Below, in pieces: positions 23,105 through 35,700 of a stretch of 64,000 nt of DNA. The translations under genes were made by a program, and so were the position numbers. This DNA comes from Topomyia yanbarensis (lineage: Eukaryota > Arthropoda > Insecta > Diptera > Culicidae), in the NCBI RefSeq assembly GCF_030247195.1, contig NC_080672.1, forward strand, positions 3,472,001 to 3,536,000, read 5' to 3'. Numbering within the stretch: the first letter of the stretch is position 1; every line of letters begins with the position of its first letter. The notes under the pieces were generated by a model. The model saw nothing but the letters and a program-made list of their open reading frames with translations. It had not been told where the DNA came from and did not search any database.

Positions 23105-24225
23105 TTAGTGCCCCCCTTGATTACAAACTCGGGTTGCCTTGACGTCATGAAACGGGTCGACAAGTGGTACTCTTCGGACCCGCGGAGGGTCTTCCACACG
23201 TGGTCTATCACTATCAGGTCGCCCCTTTAAATACGGACAATGCCGGCGTAGTGATGAGGGCAAAAGCGGTAACATGATGGCACTCTGGTACAGGTCGGTT
23301 CCACAAAGGCAATGCAGGGGTCTTCTGAGAACGATAAATAGAAGCAAAGAAGCAATATAGCAAAGATGGCGACTTTCCATGATATCTCGAACTGGAATGT
23401 TGGGTGATTTACCTTGGGTCCGAAGGGAACCCTTTAACTGAGACCTGGCGTCACAATATCCGGTGCACACCCAGACAATGTGCTCGATGTCGTGATAGCC
23501 CTCGTCACAGGCGTACAGACTACTTGTTGCAAACCTAACACGTTGCAAATGTGCATCCAACGTTTGTGGATTCACATTTGCGACACAACCATCCCCCTGA
23601 ATAAAGGGTACGTTGGTACTTTCGGGATAATAGAATGTAGCCATCGTCCAAGTTCCCCATTGCTTCGCAAGGTTTGCCAGCTGTTGAGTTTCCTCTGACG
23701 ATAGATACTGAAAAAAATCATTGAAGCAAATTGGTCTCTCGTAGTTGCCACGCTCTAATGCGCCCGTCTTTGCCGAAGAGCCGGCCTTTTCATTACCCGG
23801 GATAAAACAATAAGAAAAGACCCAAGCAAAGGAAAACTGGTGAGAGTTTTCAAAAAGTATACGCAAGGATCTCTGTATCTTGTCCAAAAACACAGGAATT
23901 ACTTTTAGGGCTTCGTCGCACGAAGTACCTCTATAGAGCCGAGGCTTTCTTTGTCCGAAATGATGAGGTAGTGATCTGTGGGTCTCCTGTGTGGGTCCCC
24001 AACCATGTTCCAGTTATTGTCCGGAAAAAATTGGTCTTTTGTTGGCATTTCTGTTTTACATACCTAATGAGACATCTCCACATACCTTTACCCCGAGATA
24101 TTTAAATGTGAGGACCTGATTGATGACTACACCCATTAAAAGAAGCTGGAGCTGCGCAGGCTCACTCTTCCTAGAAAATACGACCAGCTCAGTTTTCTCC
24201 ACGGAGAACTCGATACCGAACTGAA
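23105..24225 (-). pseudogene. Loa-like LINE: RT end, RNase H, C-terminal knuckle
   Basis: Reading down from 24225: GIEFSVEKTELVVFSRKSEP, then LTFKYLGV, then a compressed segment with TQETHRSLPHHF. From 23893 an open frame includes PGNEKAG (RNase H end motif), YERPICFNDFFQYL and a knuckle CDEGYHDIEHIVWVC, followed by a poorly conserved tail. The RNase H N-terminal half with its first acidic residues is missing, so it cannot be active. This block directly abuts the I-clade insertion. Confidence 0.7.
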
Positions 24226-24855
24226 CATTCGAGTTCAGCCCACTGCGGAACAGTGTCTCACGACCTCATATATTTTAGTCTTTATTCGCGTTTTTACGCG
24301 GGTGATCTACCGTGTAAGTATTTAAACGGTACCAGCAAGTGACGTAGAAGTTATCACTCGTAGAAGATTAGTGGAAATCGACCAAAAAGTGCATAAAAAC
24401 AGTGAAAAAACTAAGGTGTGATAGTAAACAATCGCGCGCCATCGCTCCCAGCCAGAGTGCTTCGTTCGGTAGCGCAGCTGCAGGCTAGTGTTGTTAGACT
24501 ACCACTGTGGGCCAAAGTGGTACCGTGTCAAAACGCCCGCGTGCGTTAAAAGATTTTGAAAGCATCTTTGAAGTGTTGGCACCCAATCGTTGAACAGTGC
24601 GAGTGTACGAAGAAGTGATAAATCCATCCCGCAGGGCAAAAGTATCCTACCAACCGAGCCGGATAAGAAGATAGTGGTGATTTATTGTGTTAGCAGAATC
24701 TGTCGGTGGTTTTCATTTGCAGCAGGTGTCGTTGAAGGAACAAGGTAGGAAATTTTATTTCACTATCTGTTTGGGGTAGGTACTGGGTGACCGGTGCCAC
24801 TTCATTATTAGTTTCCAACGAAGTGGTTGAGTGGTAGTGGTGGTGGTTCTCTCCG

Positions 24856-26139
24856 GTGACGATGGCCGCTGCTAGCAGTGGTGACCCTGGAGGGTACGTA
24901 GGTAGGAGATTACCACGTTATATGGATCCAACAAATAACTTCGGAGAACTCACTTTCCTGCAACTTGTAGGGAAAAATGATGCACCACTTCCCAAAAATC
25001 CATTCGTCATTGGCAAATCCGTTGAACATGTCGTCGGAGGACAAATTGAAGGTGCAGTTACAGAGGCGCAGGGCACACGGTATACACTAAGAGAACGTAA
25101 TCCCGCGCAGGTCGATAAACTACTGCGTATGTCATCCCTTATCGATGGCACAGAAGTTACTGTTCAGTCACATCCCAACCTTAACGTCAGTCGTTGCGTC
25201 ATCTCCTGCTTCGATTTAATCCACATGGAGGAAAAAGACATCTTGTTAGAGCTGGCTGAGCAAGGCGTGACCCTCGTCAAACGAATTACTCGAATGGAAA
25301 ATGGAAGCCGAGTCAACACATCAGCCTTAATCCTAACGTTTAACAAATGCACCTACCCTAGCCACGTTAAAATCGGTCTTCTACGTACAACCACGCGCCC
25401 TTATTACCCAAATCCGCTACTGTGCTACGGATGTTTTAAATTCGGTCACCCTCGTCTACGTTGCCCTGGACCACAGCGGTGCTTCAACTGCTCTGGTGAA
25501 CATGAAGCCGAAGAATGTGGAGCAACAGCCCATTGTATAAACTGCGACGGCAATCATAGTCCAAACAGCCGACAGTGTCCCATCTACAAAAAGGAAATGG
25601 ATGTAATCCGTCTCAAAGTGGATCATAACTTAACCTATCCGGAAGCGAGAAAACGAGCTGGCGGGGAGAGAGAAAGTTACGCAACAATCGCAGCCCAGCA
25701 AAGCGCCGACAGACTGAAACTGGAAGCACTGGAGAAAAAGATGCAAGAAAAAGACGCACAGATTACTCAACTCCTGGTTGCGATGAAGAAAAAAGATGAG
25801 CAAATAGAAAAAATGGCGACGTATATCCAAAAGTCGAGAGCACAACATGAACAGAGCCAAACAAGAAGCCAACCAACTAAAGAAACGCGGAGCACGACAC
25901 AAGTTACAGGATTACAAATGCAGCTCAGGAACAGATCGCCAGCAATAACGGAGAAACGTGAAGAACCTTCTAAGAAATCAAAGCGACAAAGAGCAATAGG
26001 AAATACGAAACCCGAAATCTCTCCAGATAGACGAAGTCCGTCCCCCAAAAAAACAACAACGAATGATCAAGAGTATTCTGATCAGGAGGATGTTGATACA
26101 GATGAAGTTCTAGAGATCGATGTAACACCATCAAACTAA
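24856..26139 (+). CDS. I-clade LINE ORF1, gag-like protein, 427 aa
   Basis: The frame is intact. Residues about 95-185 form the LINE gag domain (RTTTRPYYPNPLLCYGC marks its end). Three zinc knuckles follow: C190-C193-H198-C203 (CYGCFKFGHPRLRC), then CFNCSGEHEAEEC, then CINCDGNHSPNSRQC. Residues about 270-340 are a charged coiled coil (EALEKKMQEKDAQITQ). The C terminus is basic, then acidic (SDQEDVDTDEVLEID). The protein should bind element RNA and assemble the particle. Thirty-four bases separate its stop from the ORF2 ATG. No frame damage is seen, unlike ORF2. Start: the first ATG with upstream GTGACG and a continuous domain thereafter. Confidence 0.9.
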   Translation: MTMAAASSGDPGGYVGRRLPRYMDPTNNFGELTFLQLVGKNDAPLPKNPFVIGKSVEHVVGGQIEGAVTEAQGTRYTLRERNPAQVDKLLRMSSLIDGTEVTVQSHPNLNVSRCVISCFDLIHMEEKDILLELAEQGVTLVKRITRMENGSRVNTSALILTFNKCTYPSHVKIGLLRTTTRPYYPNPLLCYGCFKFGHPRLRCPGPQRCFNCSGEHEAEECGATAHCINCDGNHSPNSRQCPIYKKEMDVIRLKVDHNLTYPEARKRAGGERESYATIAAQQSADRLKLEALEKKMQEKDAQITQLLVAMKKKDEQIEKMATYIQKSRAQHEQSQTRSQPTKETRSTTQVTGLQMQLRNRSPAITEKREEPSKKSKRQRAIGNTKPEISPDRRSPSPKKTTTNDQEYSDQEDVDTDEVLEIDVTPSN

Positions 26140-26173
26140 CCTGTTCGATAATCTCAACTTCTATGAAGGACCA

Positions 26174-29100
26174 ATGACCAGCTATACCAACCGGACTACT
26201 GTACCGAAAACCAATAACAATCGGTTTGGAGTGAGGGAAAGTGAAGTACCTCCTCCACTCTTACGAGTGAGAGCGCAGCAGGTGGGAGGATCCATCCAGG
26301 ACGTCCTACCCCAACCTGTTGATGGAGAATCCCCCTCTGCGGCCGATTCTGATTCTTACATCCCACCTACCACCCACACCACATCCACCACAGAAACAAC
26401 CAGCAAAACACTCTCCGTACGCTCCACACAAAACCCATGCCAACAAACCTCCAGTTACACAACGCATCGCCACCACACACACAATCGACGAGGGGAGGGA
26501 GAGCGTGAAGTAACCTCCTCCTTCCCTAACCACGGAATGACTATCCAGGGGGAAGGGAGTGGGATCAGTCAAGAGTGTCTTACACTTACTAACTCCTCCT
26601 GGAATCCGGTCGATCGAACAATCTCACGGCAATCCGCATCTCATGAATCCTCATCGACAATTGTAACCGAAAATAATAGGTGCTTCGCATTACAATGGAA
26701 CATCCGTGGCCTTCGAGGAAACCTCAACGAACTAAAGCAGCTTATCGCTACCCTCGAACCGAACGTAATAGCATTACAAGAAACGAAAGTTGATCGCCGG
26801 GTGACATCAGTTGATTTCATCGGATGCAATGATACATTGTTACTCCAAACCGGCAACAGATGCCATTGGCAACAAGGTGTTGGACTTGCCATCAGAGAAG
26901 GGATGTCGTTTGAGCGACTGGAGATCGAGACCAGTGTTCAAGCAATCGCTGTACGAATACAATCTCCACAGCCTATGACGATTGTATCGATCTATGTGCC
27001 ACCTAACTTCCAACAGAATCAACTACCATTAGACGAACTCGTAGAAAAACTCCCGAGCTCCGTTCTGCTACTAGGTGATTTTAATGCACACCACCTTGCC
27101 TGGGGATCGAGCACATGTAACGGGCTCGGACGATACATTGCCGATAAATCGTTGCAAAATAAACTCGTTATTTTGAACAATGGATCACCTACTCGTATCG
27201 ACCCGGGAACTGGGAAAACTTCAGCGATTGATCTAACGATGTGCTCAGAGTCCATTGCAGCAAAATTTATTTGGAGGACACTCAATGATTCACACAACAG
27301 CGACCACTTTCCAATAGTACTCTCTATTCCCGGGTGGTCTCAGACGACAGAAAAAAGAAAGAGGTGGCTATACAATCGTGCTGATTGGACGAAATACGAG
27401 CGAATGACTGCTGAAACCATCCGGCCAGGAGACGTGATAGATGTAGACACTTTCACCGATCGATTGATAGCAGCCGCGACCGCAAGTATACCCCGCTCTA
27501 GTGGCAAGACTGGCCCGAAGGCAGTACCGTGGTGGTGCACGGAAGTAGAAACTGCCGTAAAACGACGGAGAAAAGCACTTAGAGCCCTCAAACGAATGCA
27601 GACAGACGAGACAGGGAGAGCACATGCTCTTAAATGTTTCCAGGAAGCCCGTTCATACGCGAAGAAGGTAATTAAAAATTCAAAGAAGCAGTCATGGGAA
27701 GACTTTGTTTGGCGAATTTCCCCAAATAGTTCAGCTACGGAAATGTGACGAACGGTAAACGTCCTTCGAGGTAAACGACACCAAAGTACGGCTAGTATAG
27801 AACGGGCAACAGGATGTACCGAAAACATTGAAGATGCATTGGAAGAACTTGGTAAACATTATAGCAATCGATCGGCGACCTCTAATTATACACCATTGTT
27901 TCAAAAGACGAAGACCAAGACCGAACGAAAACGGTTCGGTACCGATCCGGATACTAGGGAGAAATATAATATCGATTTCACGATGGACGAGCTTTTGTGG
28001 GCACTCGACAGAGGTCACAGCGCATCTACAGGAACAGATTCGGTGGGATATCCAATGCTTCGACATTTACCGTTTTCCGTGAAAACCGCTTTCCTGGAAT
28101 TGTTGAATCGACTCTGGCACAGTGGTGTGTTCCCAGCTAACTGGCGATCAGGTTTGATTATCCCAATCCCGAAGCAGAATTCTGTTGACTCCGGACCCGC
28201 TGCTCTCCGACCTATCACGTTAATAAGCTGCGTGGCGAAAATATTCGAGCGGATGCTAAATCGACGGCTTTCTACCGAACTAGAATTAAACGGACGGCTG
28301 GATAAACGTCAACATGCATTTAGACCTGGTTGCGGTACCGAATCATACCTAGCGGAGCTCGAGAGGACGCTGCCGAATAAAGACGAACATTGTTGGATAG
28401 CATCACTCGACCTATCGAAGGCGTAAGATACTACATGGAGGTATGGTATAATGCGAACACTGAAGAGATGGCAGATCCGAGGCCGAATGTTCAACATGCT
28501 GAACAGCTTTATGTCGAAACGAACCTTCCAAGTCTACGCCGGAGGGTATGTCTCTCGTCTGTTTGAGTTGGAGAATGGTGTACCCCAAGGATCAGTACTA
28601 TCGGTTACGCTGTTCCTAGTAGCGATCCAACCAGTTTTTCGAGTAGTATCAAATAACGTGAAAATTCTAGTTTATGCAGACGATATCCTTCTCATAGTGC
28701 GAGGAGCGAAAGGACAGCCGTTATATCGAAAACTACAAAAAGCGGTTAAGGCCGTGAACAAATGGGCAACAAGTGTTGGATTCTGCATCTCCGCTGCTAA
28801 GTCCACTATCTTCTATCGTAGCCCTAATCTTCGTCGTGAGCCAACTGGAAACATTTGCATCGACCGCCAAGCAATCCCGAAGACAACGAAATTAAAAATT
28901 CTAGGTGTGGTCCTCGACCGTACACTGAATTTTAAAGCCCACTGCAAACAGGTTAAGGAATCCTGCGAATCGAGACTGCGGATCCTGAAAATTATCGGAG
29001 GTAGATTACCCCGAGGCGAACGTACCTCGTTGCTACGAATCGGTTCAGCAATCATTACATCACGACTCATCTACGGGGTGGGGCTTATAAGTAGAGGAGG

Positions 29101-30289
29101 GGAAACTGTAGTACAAGTGCTAGCCCCACTGTACAATCGCATGGTTCGATTCGCCTCAGGAGCATTTGTTACCAGTCCGATTGCGTCTATCATGGCCGAA
29201 GTCGGAGTTTTACCTTTCGAACTAGTCTTCCTTCAGTCAATCACACGTCTTGCTATTCGACTGCTGGAGAAGAGTCACGAAAATGAAAGTCTCCCACTGG
29301 TTCAGCGGGTCTCACAGCGACTTGAGGAGGAAATAGGGATGCGGCTTCCGAAGATCAATGTTCGCTTGAACCTAACCAGCCGAAAGTGGTTTGAGCCTAA
29401 ACCCCATGTAACGTGGAATGTAAAAAAACGAGTAAAAGCTGGTGATCCCCCAAACATAGTACGTCCCGTGGTCCAGCAACTATTGATGGAGCAGTTTCCT
29501 CACTACCAAGTAATTTATACGGATGGATCAAAAAGTTGTGACACGGTAGGAGCAAGCGTTTTCAGTGAAGGCTGGCAGAAGTCTGTGGGCCTCCCATCGC
29601 AATGCAGTGTCTTCTCTGCGGAGGCTTTCGCGCTAAAGACAGCAGTAGCCAACCCAATACCGCCAAATGGGTCTCTTATCTTATCAGACTCGGCCAGCTG
29701 TTTGTTGGCAATTGAAGCTGGATCATCTAAGCACCCGTGGATTCAAGAGATCGAGTACCTTGTGCGATACAAACCGGTCATATTCTGCTGGATCCCCGGT
29801 CATGCAGGTATACACGGAAATGAAGAAGCGGATAGGCTTGCTACTGGAGGAAGAAATAGTGCTCCATTGGATATCCCCATTCCGACAGCAGATGCAACAA
29901 GAAACATGAAATCGAGGATTAAACTCCATTGGGAAAATAGATGGGCATCGCTTAGAGATGTGAAACTGAGGGAAGTGAAAAACGACGTAGAAAGATGGAA
30001 AGATCGAAATAATATGGCTGACCAGCGAGTTTTAACTCGACTGCGTATAGGTCACATTAGACTGACGCACGAGTTTCTTCTAACAAAATCTTCGCCCCCT
30101 ATATGTGAAAGTTGTGGTGTTACTGCAGATGTGCGCCACATAGTTCTCGAATGCAGAAAGTACAAGGATGAAAGAAGAAAATGTGGTGTTGAAACGACGA
30201 GTTTAAGAGCATCCTTAAGGAATGATGGTAATGTAGAAACAAAAATACTAAATTTTCTCAAAAATACGCAGTTATATACAAAAATCTAA
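26174..30289 (+). pseudogene. I-clade LINE ORF2: endonuclease, RT, RNase H; two stops
   Basis: A single frame of about 1371 codons broken only by TGA at 27746-27748 and TAA at 28424-28426. Endonuclease: FALQWNIRGLRG (about residue 170), VIALQETKV, LLGDFNAHH, NSDHFPIVLSI. RT: AALRPITLISC, WIASLDLSKA then the stop in place of the Phe of motif A, GVPQGSVLS, and catalytic LVYADDILL. RNase H: IYTDGSK, SAEAFAL, LSDSASC, HGNEEADRLA, all acidic residues present. The end carries a knuckle CESCGVTADVRHIVLEC. The first stop sits where Trp is expected, consistent with one G-to-A change. Without both stops the enzyme would look complete. Confidence 0.9.
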
Positions 30290-30401
30290 ACATGAATTGT
30301 AAGTACAATATTGTATTCATTTCTTTTTTTTCAGACACGAATGCATCAAAAAATTGATGTAAAGTGTCTTTAATAAACACAAAAAAAGGTACCGAACTGA
30401 A

Positions 30402-31076
30402 GAACACAAGGAGACAAATTACCTTTATTGTATCTTGCAAATCGACAGCTTTGGTAACCGAGACCACCCCGTCGTCTGCAAGTTGCCTTAGCGTGCATGA
30501 ATTGACAAGAAAATCGTCTACGTCGTTTGTAAAATTGTAAAGTAGGGGGTGTGAGGTAGCGTTACAGTGTTACTCATTGCACTTTCCGTATGTACTACAC
30601 AGAAATCGGTCGCAAACGATGGGTTAAGCAACACGTCATGCAGGGGTACCAACCACGACGAACAGATACTGCGCAAATACCAGAATAGTCGCATGCACAC
30701 AAGCCACAGTCAGTCGAGTGCAAATAGTTTGAGAGGTAAGTCGTATAGGCCTCGCGCTGAGTGACTCTCCGGGTTGGTAAATGGCGACTTTCACAGGGGG
30801 CTTAGACATGTCCATTACCACGCGCAAAATGCATGTGTTTTTCAGACAAGAGAAAGTTATTTAAAATTGGTAAAAGACCAAGCTGATTCAGCTTCTCTGA
30901 AAGAAAATTGATGGAAACTGAGTCAAAAGCCCACTTTAATATCCAAGAAAACTGATGCCATCTGTTCTATACTTGCATAGGCCATTTGAGTTTCGGCCGA
31001 AAGCAACGCAAGGTAGGCGTTCGTCCCTTTACGGAAGCCAAATTGTGTATCTGGCAGCAGGTAATTCGCTTCAATC
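30402..31076 (-). pseudogene. Loa-like LINE: central RT block
   Basis: Minus-strand reading gives WIEANYLLPDTQFGFRKG, then TQMAYASIEQMASVFLDIK (motif A region), SINFLSEKLNQLGLLPIL, a stretch disrupted near 30545-30780, then LLYNF and the catalytic QLADDGVVSV with LADD in place of the usual YADD. It ends at the target duplication of the I-clade element. The disrupted stretch replaces the expected GLPQGSCLSP motif and may be a further small insertion. Stops and frame changes are several. Confidence 0.65.
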
Positions 31077-33761
31077 CACCATGGGCCACAAATCGATTTT
31101 TTGGTCGAAAATCCAAAACTTATAAACCGGTAGTGCTAGACTTTCAGTGTCTTTGGAATAAATTCTCTACAATAAGTGCCCTTCATTTTGGGGAAAACAA
31201 AATTAGGGTGGCCGTCTCAATTTTAGAAATAAAAGAAAATCTCCTGAATGGAAAAAGATAGGAGAATACAACCTTTTAAAGAAATATAGAGAAATCAATT
31301 CTAAGTAACTTTGTTGAAAATGTCGAAACTTTATATTCAACGGTTTTTATTTTACAGCGATTTCCATTGTTTCGTTTAGGGTGACTCTTAAAGAATCAGT
31401 TTTTTTTAATATAAAATCTTTGACGATGATTTCTCGTGAATGTCGACTTCTAACAACAGTTAGCTCTTATAAATGCGCACATTTTTTCTTCTGAGACCAA
31501 CTCATTAACTTTTACAGAAACAGAGTTATTGACGATTTTCTGCTCAAAATTCGACATTTTCTAAGGTAAATAACTCCGAAGGTGGCAAAATGTGACAATC
31601 AATGCTATGGCCATCTGATAGTACTTTAAAAACGCTACAAAATAAGGGGTACGTCGTTTGTCTCCTAGTGACTCTTTACGTGAAATGGTTGCATATAAAC
31701 TACCTCTGTCCAAGGGTCAAAAGTCGATTTTTGTTGAAGATCCAGTTCTTATATCCCGTAAGTACTAGACATTCAGTGTCTTCAAATGAATTTCTTCACA
31801 ATTTTATTTCGGTGTAAAAAATAAGGTTGTCTGAACATGTTTGAAATAAAAATAATTTCTTCTGAACAATAAAAATAGAAGCATAAAGCCCTTCTGAAAA
31901 TTAAAAAGTAATCATGTTTAGGTAATTTTATTGACAATTCCTAAACTATTGTCAGTGGCTTTTATTTTACGACGATTTCCTTTATTTGGTTTGGCGTGGT
32001 GACTCTTAAAAAAATATTTTTTCAGCAAAATAGTTTTGAAGTGAATTTCCCAAAAATTTTGAAATTTTCTTCTGATAAGTACCATTTTTTTCTTTAGAGA
32101 CCAACTTATTACCAATTTTATAAACGAGATATTGATTTTTTCAGTAGCAATATTTTTTCTACGTTTTGACAATTTCTACACTGCTAAAATAAAGTACCCA
32201 TTAATGCGTAGAAATTTGAATAAAAGTGAAATAACTCACATAATGGGCGAAGAGCTTGTACGTCAACCTCGATACGTTTTATCCATTATTTCTTGTAGAA
32301 CACTTACAACGAATTGCATATAAATACCAAAATTCGTTTTTTCTGAGCCAATAATGTGCAGTTTGCGAAACGATTTTTATTGTGTAGGTCATCTCGCTTG
32401 AAGTAATTCATAAAGATCCCATTATTAGTCACTTATTATTAGTCTCAATATACTTATTGGCATAGCCTCATCGAAACGGATGTGAAGTACCCAGTATTAG
32501 AAACAAAAAAGTACCCACTTTTTGGCACCTGGTATAACTTCTGCATATGAGCAATTTATAATCAGAAAATTAGTAAAGTTTTTTTTTGCGTGAAATTTTT
32601 TATTGTTAATTTCCTCAGCTTGGGTTAAAGCCATGGCAAGAATTAGCATTTTGAGAAACTATTAGGAGAAATAGCAGACAGCTGAAACAAAAGAGAATAT
32701 ATGATTAATAAAAGACAACCAAATAATTAATGCTAAACAATGGGTGCATCCTATATCGTTAACCTGAGCTTTCAAAATATTGTAATATGTTGATAATAAT
32801 TCCTTATTTGCCATTTGAATAAAACGTATGCCAAACACTCCAAACATTCATTTTGTAAACCGTAGTCCGAAAATCACATGTTTTATGTACAATTTGTCTC
32901 CACGAAACAAGTATAAAATATCTGACAAGAATTCTCATCATTTTCACAAAGTACGGAAACGATTTGCAAAAACTTTGGTTTGAACGAGACACATCTCTAA
33001 TGAGTATTATCAAATTTGATTTGAATCGGAGATCCGAATATGTGTGTATAAAAGAACGGCGACTATGATTAATTTATATTTTAATTTAGATAAATACCGC
33101 CTACATCCTCTATAACAGAGGGAGTTTAGAAGAAACCATTTCACGTGAAGAGTCGCTAGGAGACAAACCATGTGACCCTTATTTTGTGGAGTTTTTAAAA
33201 TACTACCAGATGGTCAAAACATTGATTGCCACTTTTTGCCACCTTCGGAGTTATTTACCTTAGAAAATGTCGAATTTATTTACCTTAGAAATTGTCGAAT
33301 CGTCAATAACTCTGTTTCTGTAACAGTTAATGATTTGGTATCGGAGGAAGAAATGTGCGCATTTGTAAGAGCTAACGGATGTCCGAAGTCGACATTCACG
33401 AGAAATCATCGGCAAAGATTTTATGTTAAAAAAACTGATTCTTTAAGAGTCACCCTGAACGAAACAAGGGAAATCGCTGTAAAATAAAAACCGTTGACGA
33501 TAGTGTTTCGACATTTTCAACAAAGTTGCTCAGAATTGATTTCTCTATATTTCTTTAGAAGGTTGTATTCTCCTATCTTTCTCTATTCAGGAGATAATTT
33601 TTTTTTATTTCAAAAATTGAGAGAGCCACCCTAATTTTGTTTTCTCCAAAATGAAGGGTACTTATTGTAGATAATTTGTTCAAAAGACACTGAAAGTCTA
33701 GCACTAACGGTTTATAAGTTCTGGATTTTTGACCAAAAAAATCGATTTGTGGCCCATGGTG
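31077..33761. mobile_element. 2.7-kb foldback element with ~700-bp arms
   Basis: The left end reads CACCATGGGCCACAAATCG and the right end is its reverse complement. Homology continues inward for roughly 700 bases per arm (31077-31780 against 33761-33070), sharing CTTTCAGTGTCTTT, GAATACAACCTT, GAGTTATTGACGATT and GTTTGTCTCCTAG. A second, more diverged direct copy of the same unit follows the left arm at about 31710-32170. The centre (32170-33060) is unrelated AT-rich DNA. No transposase and no clear target duplication; the flanking LINE frame reads through the empty site. Class unknown. Confidence 0.75.
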
Positions 33762-35700
33762 CAGCGGAAAAACAAATGTTTTCACAAAGATCACCTCGAA
33801 CATACTAGTATTCGGAAGGATCTAGAAAATTGACTCCTGCACTGGTAAGTGGATAGAGGCCAAATAGTCCCAAAAACCAGTTATTTTCTATTTCTAGTTC
33901 ATATTAAGGCATAATAACAGGGATAGCCGCAATAAATAGTTTTGACCAGGATTCGACCCCAGTTACTCCTCTGTGAAGCGCTGCTGTGTCAGGCAGATTC
34001 TTCAACAATTTGAATTTGATTCTGTCTAACCCCGGGGCATATTGTTGAATGATAAGAGAGCAAGTGAGAACTTCACCATCGAAAACGGTGTTTCGTTTGC
34101 GGTATCGTGAAGAGCCGCGGCGTGGTATGTTTTCTGTACCGGAACAGAAGTCCGGACAGATCTTCTTTGCGAAAGCTGTTTCACGTTCATGTTGATACTT
34201 TTTCGGTTCATGTCCCAAAGAGTGTCCATGGATGTTTCTCTCGATAACCCGTTGAAGGACCGGCGCCAATAACTGCGTTTTTTGACTTTCATTAAACATA
34301 TCATTTGCGTCGATATCTAGCGGGCAATTTGTCATCTGCGGTGGGCTTTTTCGCGTACAGTGCTGAGCACTCTTTATCCCACCATGAAGTGGGAGGTGTT
34401 CGCGCCAGGTACTGGTTTAGTCTGTGCATGTCAAACTATCAATCAAACTAGCTCTTCCTCCGGAGGTGGTTCTTGAATGGATTCGATGTTATCGGATATT
34501 GCGGTCGCGTAACTTTACCAATAAATGTTCGATGGTCTCAAACCGTTAGCAATTGAAATCACGATAGGCAAATAGTCGCAATCTTTCATATGCAATCTAA
34601 CTGTAGTGATATCGAAAAAAGCGATAAATCTAACATTGAAAATTGTGAAAATTAAGTACACAATGCAGAAAAATTCATTAGCCTAGTATTGGATTGAGAA
34701 TCTGTTTGAACAAAGGAGCACTTGGGGCTTTTGATGTCCCTGCAAGAGCTAGATACTTCTTCTTAGAATTAAAATTCCAACGTCTAGAACTAACAAGCTT
34801 CAGCTTTAAGGCACCACTTCCATATGTTGTTGTTAGATGTAGTTGGCGCACTCACAGAGGAGGACACTTTGGGACCTTTACGAGGTAGTCTAAGGGAGGA
34901 AAATTTTTTTCGTTTACTGGACTCCACCGGTTTAGCAAAAGATGTTCCCTCTTGTGGATTATTGCTCAACGCGAGTAAAAAGAACAAAGGAGTTTTCTGA
35001 ATACAGGTGGCGAGGCATTCTTTAGAATTTCTACATAATACATAGTTCGAGCGTTCCCTAAGGGAGCGCTTAAGTGTATCCCGGCGCAGCTTGTACGTAA
35101 GACATGACGGGAGATCATGCGGGTTTCCCCCGCAGCAAAGAAACTTTTCAGTCTCTTTACCGAACAAATCATCCTAATCTTCTCCCCCATATTTTCCGCA
35201 CCGTTTTTGTCGCCACTATAGGTGGCTGTATAGTCTAACTGCTTGCAAGTATTGCAGTTCATGTCCCGCAGTACAAACAGGCGAACATGTAGGCAAAGTT
35301 TGTCCAGGAGGTCATAATTAGGCAGAAAAGATCTGGCGAAGGACAGCAGCATCGAGTCTGATAGTGAATATGTTGTACTTTGATTATCCGCTGTTTTCGC
35401 TAAACACAATTGTTTGAATTCCAAAATCTTCACCTGTTGCAGTGAAGGGTCCTTGAAGCAGCCAACCACGGCCTTCGCATTTCAGACCTGGTTCGGAGAT
35501 GACCCCGTCGATCTCCACGGTCTTAGCAGGTATGTAACTACAATAATCTTGCGCAAAACGTTTGCAGCAAGCAATCTTGTTTGCCTGGTCGAGATCCTTC
35601 ACGATAACCCCGTATTATCTGGGTTATGGCCGAAAATTACGATGTCAGCCTACTTCGACCATTTAAATCTAGCGGTCATCGCTAACAGATGAACATCAAA
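33762..35700 (-). pseudogene. Loa-like LINE: ORF1, linker and RT start
   Basis: From high to low coordinates: ORF1 knuckle scraps (MNCNTCKQLDYTATY; CCGGNPHDLPSC; TYKLRRDTLKRSLRERSNY), a basic stretch (KRKKFSSLRLPRKGPK), an endonuclease end scrap (DYLPIVISIANGLRPS), a linker whose conserved WWD-like segment appears as TSHFMVG, then the frame 34335-33904 with RRSVRTSVPVQKTYH in one frame and APGLDRIKFKLLKNLPD (RT entry) in the other. Most of the endonuclease is deleted. Frames switch several times. Confidence 0.6.

Larger units (their letters stand above)
24226..30389 (+). mobile_element. I-clade (MosquI-like) LINE, nearly full length, 6.2 kb
   Basis: A 12-bp duplication TACCGAACTGAA flanks it (24214-24225 and 30390-30401). 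Excising the element and one duplication restores the Loa-like RT frame. Order: a 630-bp 5' leader starting CATTCGAGTTCAG, ORF1 (24856-26139), ORF2 (26174-30289), a short 3' region with AATAAA at 30373 and a short A tail. ORF1 has three CCHC knuckles and ORF2 has endonuclease, RT and RNase H, the I-superclade plan. Damage is limited to two in-frame stops in ORF2, so the insertion is recent. Confidence 0.88.
23090..35700 (-). mobile_element. Loa/Lian-like LINE split by two later insertions
   Basis: Three minus-strand blocks (33762-35700, 30402-31076, 23090-24225) follow each other in protein order: ORF1 knuckles, linker, RT start, RT core, RT end, RNase H, C-terminal knuckle. Coding continuity is visible across both insertion sites: RWIEANYLLPDTQFGF across 31077-33761, and QFGIEFSVEKTELVVF across 24226-30389. 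RNase H and the LADDGVVSV wording of the RT motif point to the Loa clade. Most of the endonuclease and part of RT are deleted. Confidence 0.72.

Noticed and set aside
23105..23893. A 262-codon minus-strand host gene
   Set aside because: GNEKAG and the CDEGYHDIEHIVWVC knuckle identify it as the RNase H end of a degraded Loa-like LINE.
24918..26048. Antisense open frames opposite the LINE ORF1
   Set aside because: They are shadows of a high-confidence gag-like frame and contain no domains of their own.
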